64,000 nucleotides of DNA from Polytrichum commune (GCA_950295325.1 OX485804.1:45570001-45634000), one strand, 5' to 3'; counted from the stretch's first letter, positions 51,501-61,789 are shown. Made by a program: numbers and translations. Notes: generated by a model from the letters alone, not told the origin.

Positions 51501-54500
51501 TGAAGTGCCATTTCTAAAACCGATCATGGCTCGGCGGCAACTTCAATGTGTGTACACTTAGTGTAGCCAATGGGAGTCAAGTGTTAATGTACTCACGAGG
51601 TAACCGATTTAGGCGATGTTCTATATGGAACTGCGGATCACCGTGCTCGGTGTAGGGAAAATCTAGTGAACGAGTAGGGGGTTGGACAACTTTCCTCTTT
51701 GAAAAATTGTAGCATTATTTATATAGGGCAGAAAAACATGAAACAACTTGCATTCTTCATGAATCCTTCTCGTCTATCTTGGGAAATGTCTCATGATTGT
51801 CAGACCAGATGTTGAATGCGAATCACCTTATTTTCATGGGAAGAAATTGACACGAAGGAGGAGGAGGAGGAGGAGCGGTGTTCTTACTCTTCTTTCTTGA
51901 TGTTGTGGGCCATTCTTTGGAACTGCTCGCGGACGGCCTCCACTTCCTGCAGCCAAATGAGGCGGTCCCTCCGAAGCTTGTCTTCGATGGCCACCATCTG
52001 CTCCTTCACTTTCTTCTTTATCGCCGGCTGGTACCCGTTGATCCTCCTCAAATCCTCTTGCCACACTTCCGCTACTTCATGCATCTACTAATCCAACACC
52101 ACGCGTCTCAAGCTCAATCAATAATACCAATCCAGATAGATAGAAACTCCAGTCCCTTTTTAGCAAGGGGCCGGCGTGAATAAAGTGTCCGTTCGTAATG
52201 CCAATGAACCCGATGCCCACTGGACAAGGGGATATTGGGACAATACTACTCCCCCCTTTCGAGGATGGACACTATAGTGACACACTATACTAGTCCCTAG
52301 CTAGCCACTAGTGCCTTGAAGATACCGGACATGGTATCCCCCCAAAGGGCTTTGAGGTACCCATACAACAAGGTCCAAGGACCCCCCACCATAGTTGGGT
52401 GGACTAAGGTGGTGAGTACCACGCCGGCATGGGGAATAGAACCCACAACCTCCTCATTGGGGGCCATGAGCCCTAACCACCAAGCCAAGGCCCGTGGTGC
52501 CCTAATACCAATCCATCATGCACGCTACACTAACAAGTAGTGTGTTTAGTTAGTGTCACCTATTCTAGTTGGTGTTGCTCACCACTAATTGTAGTGGTCA
52601 CCAACACTAGATGTAAACCTAACCTCGTTTTCCATTCGTCGTGGATATTTTTGGGCATTGTAGATTTGCAATGCTCATATTATTGTCATTCAAGTCTCAG
52701 TTGTCTATGAGATCATTTCATTATGGAAATGCTAGGATGTCGAATACACCACAAGCGGATGAGCGAGAAGGAAGTTGGGGTGACAATATTTGTAAGCTTA
52801 TTCATAAGAAGTGTCGTTAGAAAAGATTACCACATTGACATAGAATACCATACGACACTAAACAACACAATGTTTAGTGTAGTTTTAAGCCTCTAGATTG
52901 GGATACAACAAATTGTTAACTTACCCCCGCGCAAGGGGGGGGGGGGTGGACTTTTCATACCACGTATGAACTAACATGAGTGTAAGAAGGGGTTTTATTT
53001 GAAGTGTTACAGTACATAGTATACATAAGGGAGAGGTACTATTTTTCTCTGGTGTGTACATTTCAAAAGGTACATTTCAAAGGATGGTGAAGTAAAGGTA
53101 GGTGTATAAAAGGGGGCCCTAGGGTTTAGAGAAAAAATTGACAATAGATGTGTTAGTTCCATCCAATTCACGTTTTCATCCATTATTATCATATGGTAAT
53201 TGTCCTTCATGACTGCCTTGTGCATTCTTGTTGGGGTTTGGATTTAGGTTTTAGGTTTTTACAAACTAGAGGCTCATGGGCTCCCTTGATTTTCGCTCTT
53301 TGGACTGTGGCCGAGCTATTGTGCTCCCTTGTCTTGTTTTCTTGATGCAATCGTTGAGTTACATGCTTTGGAATGGAAAAAATGTTGAAATGACTTTCTT
53401 ATTGGAAAGTGAAAGTGGATTTTATATGGAATAAGGGCTTATTTGATTTTGAGATTTACATTTTGTATATGTAGTGGAGACATTTATTACATTACATTGA
53501 AAAACTTAGTATAAATACATGAGTCCATTTTCTAACCTACCGTTAGTATGTATACATTTATTTATTTATTCTATAACCTTCATATATATAGGGGGTTTAA
53601 TTTCAAAACGACCCATGCACATCATTTAGGTTTCCAATGAAGAGTGCACCCTTAGATTAGCCTACAACCAAAAACATGTTTTTACACCAATAGCTGGCTT
53701 AGAATTATTGGCATCCATGCTAAGGGGTCTACTATATATTTACCTTCTAGAGGTTCATGGTTGTATCATCCCAACTTAGTCTCACTAACTAAAACGAGGT
53801 ATTTGAAACTATTTCTGTTATCAAACAAGTTGAATAACGTTTTTTTTGCACTACAACAGATTCCCAAAATTTTCATCTTCAACTGTCATGGATTGTTACT
53901 TGGATAGCTTCCAAGCTTCAAGCATAAAACCTTAAAAGAATAAGCACACATATACGCATTTCTTAATTATGGGTCTAATTCATGGTGCCTTTATGCCACA
54001 ATGAGTTAGGAGTACGGAACCATAGATTCCAATTTGATGGTAGTTAATGCATTGTGCATCTCCACCACATTGGTTTTCTTGTATTCAAAGTAACATGTAT
54101 TGTACAATGTTGTGATGACCCGAACTTGTTGCTTTTTGAGTACTTACTCGAGGGTACAAAATTTTGAAGACATTTTCAACTTTGTGCATGAATACGTGAC
54201 AAGTGGCAGCACTATTTGATCCACCTTATTTCCAAACTACTCTCAAATTTACATAAGATTATTCATCATGTTCACACATCTGTGTGGGACTAAGGGGTTG
54301 TTTACATCATGGATCGTGAAGGCGTCCCAAGGCCTTGTAAAATCTGTGACTGGCTGTAGAATCGTCCCGGGACCACTTCGGTTTCCACCAAGGAAAAATT
54401 GTCAGAGTGACCATGAAGTTTGAGGTCCCCAAAAGACATATTTTAAGGCATACATTATCCACTGACATGGTCCAAGGGGTTTTGCGGTGGGAGAGGCAAA

Positions 54501-57500
54501 AGAGGTGCTCTGGTAGAAAAATACAAGGGCCCATGGCAAAGAAAAATTGTTATAATAAAATTTTAATGAATTTTTTTGGGGAAGAGAAGATGAAGACAAG
54601 AGAATGGTCACACGTTTTTTTTCCCTTCTGAAATTGCCCTTTTTGGACATATATTGAAATAAAATAAAATCAGCACATTCACTTTTTGGTGCATGGTCAT
54701 TCCTCTTGTTCCACACTTGGTTTACACCTAGCGAGGCACCCAAAGGCTTTGTAAATTGATTTAAAAAAAAAATTAGACCATGGAAGCTGGACCATCAAGT
54801 CGGATCATGGAAAAAAACCATCTTTCATGGTGTGACTTCATGGTCCACGGTGTAAACCGGCCCTAAGAATCTACGAGGCATTGTTGGCTTGCATCTAGGT
54901 GGGACCTACTATGGACTTTGACACATCTTTCTTCGGAAGCCTTGTTGTGGCCCTGGGCTAAATCATATTTGTGTTCAGCTGGGCCCCACCCCTCCCAAGC
55001 CTACTTCATTGCATGGTCTACCTGCCCTACACTTGCGTGGGAACTCTTCCCTGTTGGGAACCAATGTGACAATACCTGGTCACTTATGCAACTAAGCTCC
55101 TTTAATATGCACTAGTAGAAAACATGGTAAAAAAGAACCGCAGTCGTTTTCCCATTGCGGTTCTTTTGACCACCCTGATCTGCAGTCACCAAACAACTGC
55201 GGATTTGTTTTTTTGGTTTTACGACTGAAAATTTGAAATTTTGGGGGCTTATAATATACCGCTAGATAGGTCTTGAAAATACCTTTCCAACGGTGTATTA
55301 CATGCCCCCATAATTTCAAAATTGCAGTCATAAAACCAAAAAAACAAATGTGCAGTCGTTTGGTGACTGCAGATCAGGGTGGTCAAAAGAACCGCAATGG
55401 GAAAACGACTGTGGTTCTTTTTTACCATGTTTTCTACTAGTGATGTGATTATCTTCATCGATTAACTTGAGAATAATGAAAGTGATGTCAACTTGAATAT
55501 TTGTAATTATGACCGGGTATTGTCACATTGGTTCCCAACGAGGAAGAGATCCCATGTAGATGTGGGCAGGAAGACTGGGCATCGAAGGAGGCGTGGGAGG
55601 GGCAAGCCCAACTGAACATAGATGTGATCTAGCCCAGGACCTTGCCGTGTATGTGAAACCCAATGGACACAAAAATCTATAGAAAGAGAACAAACGTGTG
55701 GGGGTTGAATAATCAATCTTATGAATTGTTTTAATGTAAACATTGTGCACACCAATTGTGCACAAGTGGGAGCACGTTCAATACATCCAAGAAGTTTAAT
55801 GAGTTGAATGTGCCGATGGGAAGAGTCATAGAACACAAGGGGAAGGAGGGAGAGAGAGGGAGAGAGAGAGAGAGCTAACTTTGTTGTCTTCATGAAACGA
55901 GCGTTGGACTTCGAACTTGCGGTCGACGGCCTTGAAGTTGTTGGACCAGCGTGTCACAATTTTGGTGATTTTATTGAACTTGCTATTATCAAACAACTGC
56001 TGGTCATACACCAACTCCTCCTCCGGCAACAACTTCAATCCCGACAAATTCTTCACGTCCCCCCACCTATATACATGAACACAAGGTGTTTATATAAAGC
56101 ATGCAAGATTGCCTTGTTTTTGAGATTTATGCAACATGACACTTACCGCGTTACCAAGTCACATGCTATCAATGCACATGCTCACCGTGCCCAAGATTCT
56201 AATGATTTCATGAGGTGTTGAATACCACCGTAATATGTGCACCTAAATACATGCAACATTCTACATGACATTGCCACCTTGGCTTTTCAAACATATTATG
56301 ATATGTAAAAGCATATGTTCATTGTGCCTACAATTCCAACATTTTTCATGAGATTTCCGGGGCCCATTTATCTGAGATTTTGTAAATGAGGCACCTAAGT
56401 CACCCATGTATGAAGGAATTAAATAGTAGACAAAGACAATTCCAATCAAACCTACACCTGCTTTCCTTTAATTACAACATCTAGTACGAAGCTCCAACCT
56501 TCGTCCCATTTTCCGATTGAAGACTCAAGATTCCTGAGCAACATTACCTTGTATTGAGGCCTCATTTTATGAAGGCCTTCACATGTGCTATGCTAAGAAA
56601 ACAACCTAAGGTAGATGAGGCTGATTCGGTTGGCTTCCTTAATTGGACACCTATTTTTGGTTTCTAATCGGTAGTACAGTTGCTCTAATTTGGTGGGTGA
56701 ATAATACATGTTGATTTAGCCGCCACCTTGATGATATTTGGGTCAGTCACCTTTGCAACAAAAATCAAATTACACCCACCATCTTGCATAAGTAGGAGTG
56801 CTACCCACCGAGCTATGACACACTTGCTTTTTTGTGGGCGAGATGGGTTACTTAGGAGGTGGCATGTGGCTGCAAGTGCCGACCAACTTGTATTGTGGCT
56901 ATTTTATAATGAAATGCTAGTTCAAAAACAATTTATTTTTACTCATGACCACTTTAGAGACATGACACAATCAATATTGGCATTAAACTTTGTTTTCATT
57001 GGCAAACGATTTATGTAGAATTTGCTAGTGATGTTGTCCACTTGTACAACGTTGAACGATGGAGGACTTCCCCCTTTAACACCAAATTGGGAAGCAAAGA
57101 ATCTTTGATTCTAGAACCTAGATCAACACCTTCCTCAACTCCGATTTATATAAAGCTTAGCTTCATAAACCCATGTTAGGTAGTCTAAGAGTGGGTTTAC
57201 ATTAGTCTGGTCCAAAGAAAGTTGGGGTCCATAAACCCCTTCATGAACCTTTTTGCACTCAAGATTGGACCCAAGGTTGAAGTTTGGTTTCTCAAATTGG
57301 GTGGGGTGTTCCCTTTGAGTTAGAACCTCCTAGATTTGATGGGAAAATGGTGCCACTTGGCGCCACTTCATTCTTACATACTTTGAATTCTTACATACAA
57401 CCAATAAGATTGCATGATTTCGGAGTTTCTTTTAGTCTTGGACTATGATATAAAACCACCCCAAGTTTGTATGCAAGAGTGAAACATTTCACATCCACGC

Positions 57501-60500
57501 CCACCCTAGGTTGGTGTCATCTCTCTCTCTTGTAAGGTCAACATGCCTAGTTCGGTCACAACTTCTCTTAAACAGACACTTCCATTTGAGTGGTGTGCCT
57601 AGGTGGTGGATCCAAGAACATACACCAAAAATACATGTATTTAAAAGAGATTGAACTATGTGCTCAAAACTTGTTAGCCATTGTAGTCAACATAATTGCC
57701 GGGGGGGGGGGGGAGGGAGGGGGACTTGTATATGGTCATTTAATAAGAAAGAAGATCTTCACCTTAATAATTAAGAAGATATTCATATGAGCTCCATAAA
57801 ACATGAAGAAAATGACTTAAGGCACGAATTGGACTTGCTAAGATTTTACCTCACACTAATTACATGTTTCATTTCCTACAAGATATAGGTGCAAAGCTAT
57901 AAGAGTGAGTATTCATGCAAGCCACTTGCCCATCAAATTCTGGTGGGCATACAAACAAATGTAGATGGACCTCAGGGGGTTCACTTGCGAAAAATCGTAG
58001 AACAACGTGCGATAAAAAATAGGGTCTAATATATTCATTGTAGATAAATTTTGTAAAAACTTACATATAATATAGGGGGTTTTAAAATAATGAAAAAGGA
58101 TTACATGTAAAATACCATCACATATAAATAGTGACAAAGGATTACAAGTAAAATACCATCACACCTTTATTTTGAAAAATACCATACCTTATAATCTTTT
58201 CTGCAAGGTAAATAACCCCCCAATATATAGGTCCCGAACGCACGTGTATGCAAACTATAAGAGGGAGTGAACCCCCCGAGAGATGGACTCCTGTTGGGTG
58301 GTGTTTGTTGTGCCAACCAACTATTACTATTTCAAGTGTCTAATGGACTCATGGAAATCAAACAACCCATGGCCACCATCCTCCACATTCTAATAGGCCG
58401 CCATAATGTGGTTAGTTAGTTGCTACAAGAGAACACCTCCAACACACTATTATCTAGAATCTAGTGGACGAGTGACCTACTTGAAAATCACCCTAAATTT
58501 CCAATTAGAGCCCGCTTACCTTAATTACATGGTGTTGGGTTGTTGTTTACCTTTTGAGTGTGAGGGCAAGCATGTCACTCCGCTCTTGTGGATGGCCACC
58601 TTGAAGATTGTTTATGAGCTCTCGGTGGTCTTTGCAATGGAATCCGAGCTCCATGTGTTGGCCACCATGCTCCAGCCGACATGTATCCTTCAGCACCTTG
58701 TCGTTAATGTAGCCAACCTGCATCATCGACGGTTTCAAAACCACCGCAATTAATTAACTCCGGGACTTCATTCTTGATAAGAAGAAGAGAAGAGAGAAGA
58801 GAAGAAACACTGACCATGTGATCAGCGTGAATGGAATGCCCGTTCGACCCACCCTTGGCATTAAACCCTCAGGGCATAATATCAGTGGTGCAAGACTACT
58901 AACCCCTCTCGGGGTGGGCACTATAGTGACACTCTATACTAGTTCCTAGCTAGCCACTAGTGCCTTGAGGATACCGGACATGGAATCCCCCCAAAGGGCT
59001 TTGAGGTACCCATACAACAAGGTCCAAGGACCCCCCACCATAGTTGGGTGGACTAAGGTGGTGAGCACCACGCCGGCACGGGGAATAGAACCCACAACCT
59101 CCTCATTGGGGGCCATGAGCCCTAACCACCAAGCCAAGGCCTGTGGTGCTTCTTGATAAGAACATACAAACTCCGATCACGTTAAATTGGAGAAGGAGGC
59201 GGGCATGTGTGTGTTCGGATACTTTTTCTCTCCGCACTCACGTCTCGTACGATATGAGATGGATGATTATAGTGTGAGACGATTAGCAAATCCAAATCGT
59301 GTGTCTATAGCGACATTACTTGGAAACGTGGTCCCAAAACTCACTTCCCATTTGACACGGGCGGTCGTCAACACGTGACTCCATTGACAAGAGTCGATGC
59401 AGTCTATGACAATTGTAGATTGGACTTGACGCTTGTCAATGCGGTCATGTGTTAATGACCGCTTGTGTCGAATGGGAGGTGTGTTTCAAGACCGTGTTGT
59501 TTAGTAGTGCCATTTGTCTCATTATGTTTGGAGCTAGGTGAATGTCTTATTCATTTTAAAAGTGGAGATTCTCCTGCTCACTAAGTGGTCATATTATTAT
59601 ATCCCCCCAATCATGTTGATTATTAAGCCTAGAATGGTTAGCATGTTTTAAGCATGTAGTTCAATCTCTTATAAACACATGACTTATTAGTGTCCATTCT
59701 TGAATCCGCACCTAACCATGTGACACTCAAATATAGGTGTCCGGTTTAATGTTATGTTTCATTTAGCTATGTCTATCTTATATGGCATTTTTGGAACACA
59801 TTTTATGTGCTTAAGAAAGATGTCCTTGAAAGAAATCTATGAATTAAAGGGATGTGAACCCTAAATGTGGCGGAAGAGAGGGTCCAAACCATGAGTGTAG
59901 GGAATCTTCTTGTAGAATGTTCTTTGTTCACTACATCAAATCCTAAGAAAAACCCTCATGGAAATTCCAATTGTGGGTGAAGAAGGGAGGATTCATGTGT
60001 TTAGGTCCAACTTGAGTTTGAGTCAATGAAACAACCCCGAAATACACACCACCCCACTCCATGTTGACTGTGCTAACGTCACTAGGTTATTATGCTAAGT
60101 TTAAAAGAGGGTTTGTGATTTTAGCTACACAAATTTCATTCGAAAAACCCTTAAAGTGCCTAAATGTTATGGATGAACTCATTCTCACCCCTAAAACCCA
60201 CTTGAAGCTCACTTGGGAGGGTCCATATTCCGTTAAACCACAAGGATCTATATTAGACTCATATATACCTTATATGGTAGATGGGTCTTGAATAGTTACC
60301 TTATCCGACTAGCACTTTTCCTAGGATATGAAACACACAATTAGTACAAGTGGGTTACCAAATCCAAATTGAAGTCATAGCCACTTTCCTCATAATTTTT
60401 GGAGCTTGTATGAATATCTTCATTCATAAATCAAAGTGAAGATCCTTGTGCACATTAAGTGGTCACATAGATCCCCCGAAGTACGTTAACTATTGAGCTT

Positions 60501-60952
60501 AGAACGATTATCATATTCTGAACACTTATTTCAATCTCTTTTCAACACATGTCTTTTTGGTATCCGCTCTTAGAGCCACACCTAACCACATACCACTCGA
60601 ATATAGATGTCTGATTAAGACAAACACAGTAACTGATTTAGGCACGTCTACCTTATGCATAGGGAAAGGGTTGGTGACCGACCTCCGTGGCGGGGAACAC
60701 AAAGATGTTGTGCTTGTCATGATCGGAGTCTCCGGTGCTATAGACGGCAAGAACCTCTTTGAGCCGCGGCCGCTTTGACTTGTCGTGGGACACACAAGCA
60801 TGGCGGCCATCCGAGGCGATCCGGTGCTCTTCCTCGGGGCAAATGATGCGTTCCACTTCGCTCAACTTGTTGTTCTCCACGATCAAGATGTTGGGTTTCC
60901 ACTCCAACCTTGCTTCCACACCACCTTCACTCCCCACACCATCCTCTCCCAT
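44153..60952 (-). CDS. seven-exon gene for an unrecognised charged coiled-coil protein (411 codons)
   Basis: Exons on the minus strand, 5' to 3': 60952-60683, 58717-58551, 56066-55880, 52084-51888, 47960-47819, 46167-46025 and 44282-44153. All six introns are GT-AG, and donor and acceptor phases match at every junction (0, 2, 0, 2, 0, 2), giving 1,236 nt with no stop before the terminal TGA. The ATG at 60952 follows an in-frame TAA, so it is either the true start or exon 1 is internal. Exon 1 looks globular (LEWKPNILIVENN, HNIFVF). Exon 2 is rich in His and Cys. Exons 3-6 are strongly charged and helical (WLQEVEAVREQF, QQEKKEYERM, ETWSEEYDKLKWE), suggesting a coiled-coil rod. The last exon has CPIC and CLNLTC cysteine pairs. 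No catalytic motif is recognised. A scaffold or cytoskeletal role is inference only. The first and last exons are the least certain. Confidence 0.6.
45183..45543. mobile_element. MITE-like element with AAGGTAGAGGGTGC ends
   Basis: Inverted terminal repeats of about 26 bp (AAGGTAGAGGGTGCTAAAAC and the inverse at 45515-45540). A related but longer sequence starts at 63352 and runs to the window end. It lies in intron 6 of the coiled-coil gene. No clear target duplication. Confidence 0.6.
45639..45655. repeat. poly-G tract
   Basis: G17, in intron 6 of the coiled-coil gene. Further G or C tracts of 10 or more are at 22668, 27971, 49773, 52935 and 63641. Confidence 0.9.
47316..47338. repeat. (CA)n microsatellite
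   Basis: About 11 CA units, in intron 5 of the coiled-coil gene. Confidence 0.95.
47646..47779. mobile_element. small foldback MITE (CATAACATTA family), copy 2
   Basis: Left end CATAACATTATTCAGATTC, with a diverged right end. AATATTCCATGG-type stems pair in the middle. It lies in intron 5 of the coiled-coil gene, about 40 bp from the donor of exon 5. Confidence 0.65.
48500..48548. repeat. (CT)n microsatellite
   Basis: About 24 CT units, in intron 4 of the coiled-coil gene. Confidence 0.95.
49114..49218. mobile_element. Stowaway (Tc1/mariner) MITE
   Basis: 105 bp beginning CTCCCTCCATCCCAAAATGA and ending with the matching inverse, flanked by TA on both sides. This is the classic plant Stowaway terminus. 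Arms are about 36 bp, including GATTGTCCTACCCCC. It lies in intron 4 of the coiled-coil gene. Confidence 0.93.
49250..49640 (+). repeat. poly-C family repeat, copy 4
   Basis: Longest form: TAGATGGGTCTTAAATGATT, AAACATGTGATTAGTACAAG, ATGTTGACTATTGAG, CCACCTAACCACACACCACT, GGCATGTCTACCTTA. The poly-C position is not expanded. Confidence 0.75.
50015..50080. repeat. GC-rich hairpin, 28-bp arms
   Basis: Left arm 50015-50042 (ATCGGGCCCTAGATGAGAGT...) and right arm 50053-50080 pair with about two mismatches around a 10-nt loop. It may be the centre of a MITE. Confidence 0.7.
50473..50815. mobile_element. hAT-type MITE, truncated copy in reverse orientation
   Basis: The reverse complement matches the copy at 29518 over most of its length (TCGCACGTGGTGTTCAACAT, AGAAACGGTATGTTTTATGA). 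The right end finishes ATCTACCCGTG, but the left terminus is missing. The left edge shows a short internal duplication of CATTGATAGTATCTTTTGTA (about 50477 and 50527). Confidence 0.75.
51000..51370 (-). repeat. poly-C family repeat, copy 5
   Basis: Reverse orientation. GTGCACAATTAGGTGTGGAT, ACACATGTTTAAAAGAAATT, then a purine-rich GGGGAGGGGAGGGAGGGG where other copies have the poly-C/G tract. Confidence 0.65.
52135..52502 (-). mobile_element. tRNA-derived SINE, full length (copy 1)
   Basis: 368 bp on the minus strand, starting GGGCACCACGGGCC. The A-box-like TGGCTTGGTGG and B-box-like GGTTCTATTCC have tRNA-like spacing. The 3' end is a TCTA repeat. It is flanked by the exact 13-bp duplication TAATACCAATCCA (52122-52134 and 52503-52515). 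It sits 50 bp upstream, in the sense of the gene, of the acceptor of exon 4 of the coiled-coil gene. Short ORFs inside it are not genes. Confidence 0.92.
54294..54863. mobile_element. Harbinger-type MITE, family 2
   Basis: 570 bp with termini GGGGTTGTTTACATCATGG and GGGCCGGTTTACACCGTGG (reverse complement), flanked by TAA (54291-54293 and 54864-54866). It lies in intron 3 of the coiled-coil gene. A likely decayed relative is at 25381-25674. Confidence 0.78.
54949..55640. repeat. imperfect inverted duplication flanking the CACTA MITE
   Basis: 54949-55083 (CCCTGGGCTAAATC to GTGACAATACCTGGTCA) is present in reverse complement at about 55516-55640 (GACCGGGTATTGTCAC to GATCTAGCCCAGG). The CACTA MITE at 55110-55442 lies in the spacer. 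Confidence 0.75.
55110..55442. mobile_element. CACTA-type MITE, near-perfect hairpin
   Basis: Starts CACTAGTAGAAAACATGG and ends with its reverse complement, the hallmark terminus of CACTA (En/Spm) elements. It is flanked by the 3-bp duplication ATG (55107-55109 and 55443-55445). Arms of about 130 bp leave a short centre, so a transcript would fold almost completely. It lies in intron 3 of the coiled-coil gene. Confidence 0.93.
57535..57870 (-). repeat. poly-C family repeat, copy 6 (G13 tract)
   Basis: Reverse orientation. AGGTCAACATGCCTAGTTC, ATGTATTTAAAAGAGATTG, GTAGTCAACATAATTGCC, then G13 at 57701-57713. Confidence 0.7.
57971..58280. mobile_element. hAT-type MITE, related family member
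   Basis: 310 bp with termini CTCAGGGGGTTCAC and CTCGGGGGGTTCAC (reverse complement) and internal ACGTGCGATAAAA, as in the copy at 29518. It is flanked by the exact 8-bp duplication AGATGGAC (57963-57970 and 58281-58288). It lies in intron 2 of the unrecognised coiled-coil gene. Confidence 0.9.
58784..59149 (-). mobile_element. tRNA-derived SINE, full length (copy 2)
   Basis: 366 bp, nearly identical to copy 1 over the 5' 230 bp (58919-59149) but with a diverged 3' part and a TTCTC-type tail instead of TCTA. It is flanked by the exact 13-bp duplication TTCTTGATAAGAA (58771-58783 and 59150-59162). It lies in intron 1 of the coiled-coil gene. Confidence 0.92.
59311..59514. repeat. foldback hairpin with about 78-bp arms
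   Basis: CACTTCCCATTTGACACGGG near 59340 pairs with the inverse near 59470. GGCGGTCGTCAACACGTGAC also has its inverse counterpart. It probably represents a small MITE; target duplication not found. It lies in intron 1 of the coiled-coil gene next to SINE copy 2. Confidence 0.6.
59570..59780 (+). repeat. poly-C family repeat, copy 7
   Basis: ATATCCCCCCAATCATGTTG, then AATCTCTTATAAACACATGA and CACTCAAATATAGGTGTCCG. The C tract is only six bases. Confidence 0.7.
60285..60657 (+). repeat. poly-C family repeat, copy 8
   Basis: Nearly the same layout as copy 4, ending GGCACGTCTACCTTA about 26 bp from the donor of exon 1 of the coiled-coil gene. The C tract is five bases (GATCCCCCGAAG). Confidence 0.75.
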
Positions 60953-61181
60953 AGGTTAGTGCTAACCCTCAAAGGCTCCTAGCACTACTAGCATATGAGT
61001 CCTACGCAGTTGCAACCTGTCGATGAAAGAACAATGCAAATCTACCCTTGTGCTAGATTTGCACAAAAATCAGTTATATAGAACAAGTTTTCAGTGATGT
61101 AGGTCAATTCCCTAGGAAATTAATCATATGCTTGTATATAGTGTAGCAATTCACATCAATTGTGTATTCTCTCTTTATATT

Positions 61182-61430
61182 CACTAGAAGAAAACTTGTC
61201 CATTGCAATCATCTGTTGTGACTTGGCCATTGTGACTCGTGGTAAGAAAATGCATAAATAAACCCTTTTTGGTTGTCAACTAGAGGGTTTTGGTTACCCT
61301 TTATCTAGAAATTGCAGCCAAAAACCTCCAGTCACTAACAACCAAATGAATTCTTTATGCATTTTCTCACCATGAGTTGTAATTGCCAAGTCGCAATGGA
61401 CGGTTGTAATCGGCGAGTTTTCACATAGTG
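61182..61430. mobile_element. CACTA-type MITE
   Basis: 249 bp beginning CACTAGAAGAAAACTTGTCC and ending in the reverse complement of CACTATGTGAAAACTCG. It is flanked by ATT on both sides (61179-61181 and 61431-61433). Arms match imperfectly over about 110 bp. It is not the same family as the copy at 55110 beyond the terminus. Confidence 0.88.
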
Positions 61431-61789
61431 ATTCATGAGTGATATGAAACCTTCATTAAATGCCTTCCAAGTTAATTTATGTGGGTGTCAAGAAGTGAAA
61501 CCTTGCAAGACAACAAATTTTCCATCTACCAAACGTCACATCACAAAATATATTCACGTTGTATAATTTAAAGATATTGTGTGTATGAGAAGCCCAAATT
61601 GAGTTCCAAAAGCTTTTTTACAGGGCTAATGCAACCTTAGGTATAGAGGCTCAAAAAACCTGAGTTGGAAACCAAACCTTACAAGATAGGTTTTCTATCA
61701 TGGTTGAGGGGTGGTTAAGGTGAACTTGAATCACAGTTGTTTTCTTAACCAATGTACTTTCCTTGTGTTGAAAATAAGGTTAAAGTATA

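Noticed and set aside
52297-52488. ORF repeated almost identically at 58946-59137 (also on the other strand)
   Set aside because: Both are translations of the SINE tRNA-like head, not genes.
52440-52502. Possible tRNA gene
   Set aside because: A- and B-box-like motifs are present, but no cloverleaf with a paired acceptor stem is evident. It is the head of a SINE with target duplications.
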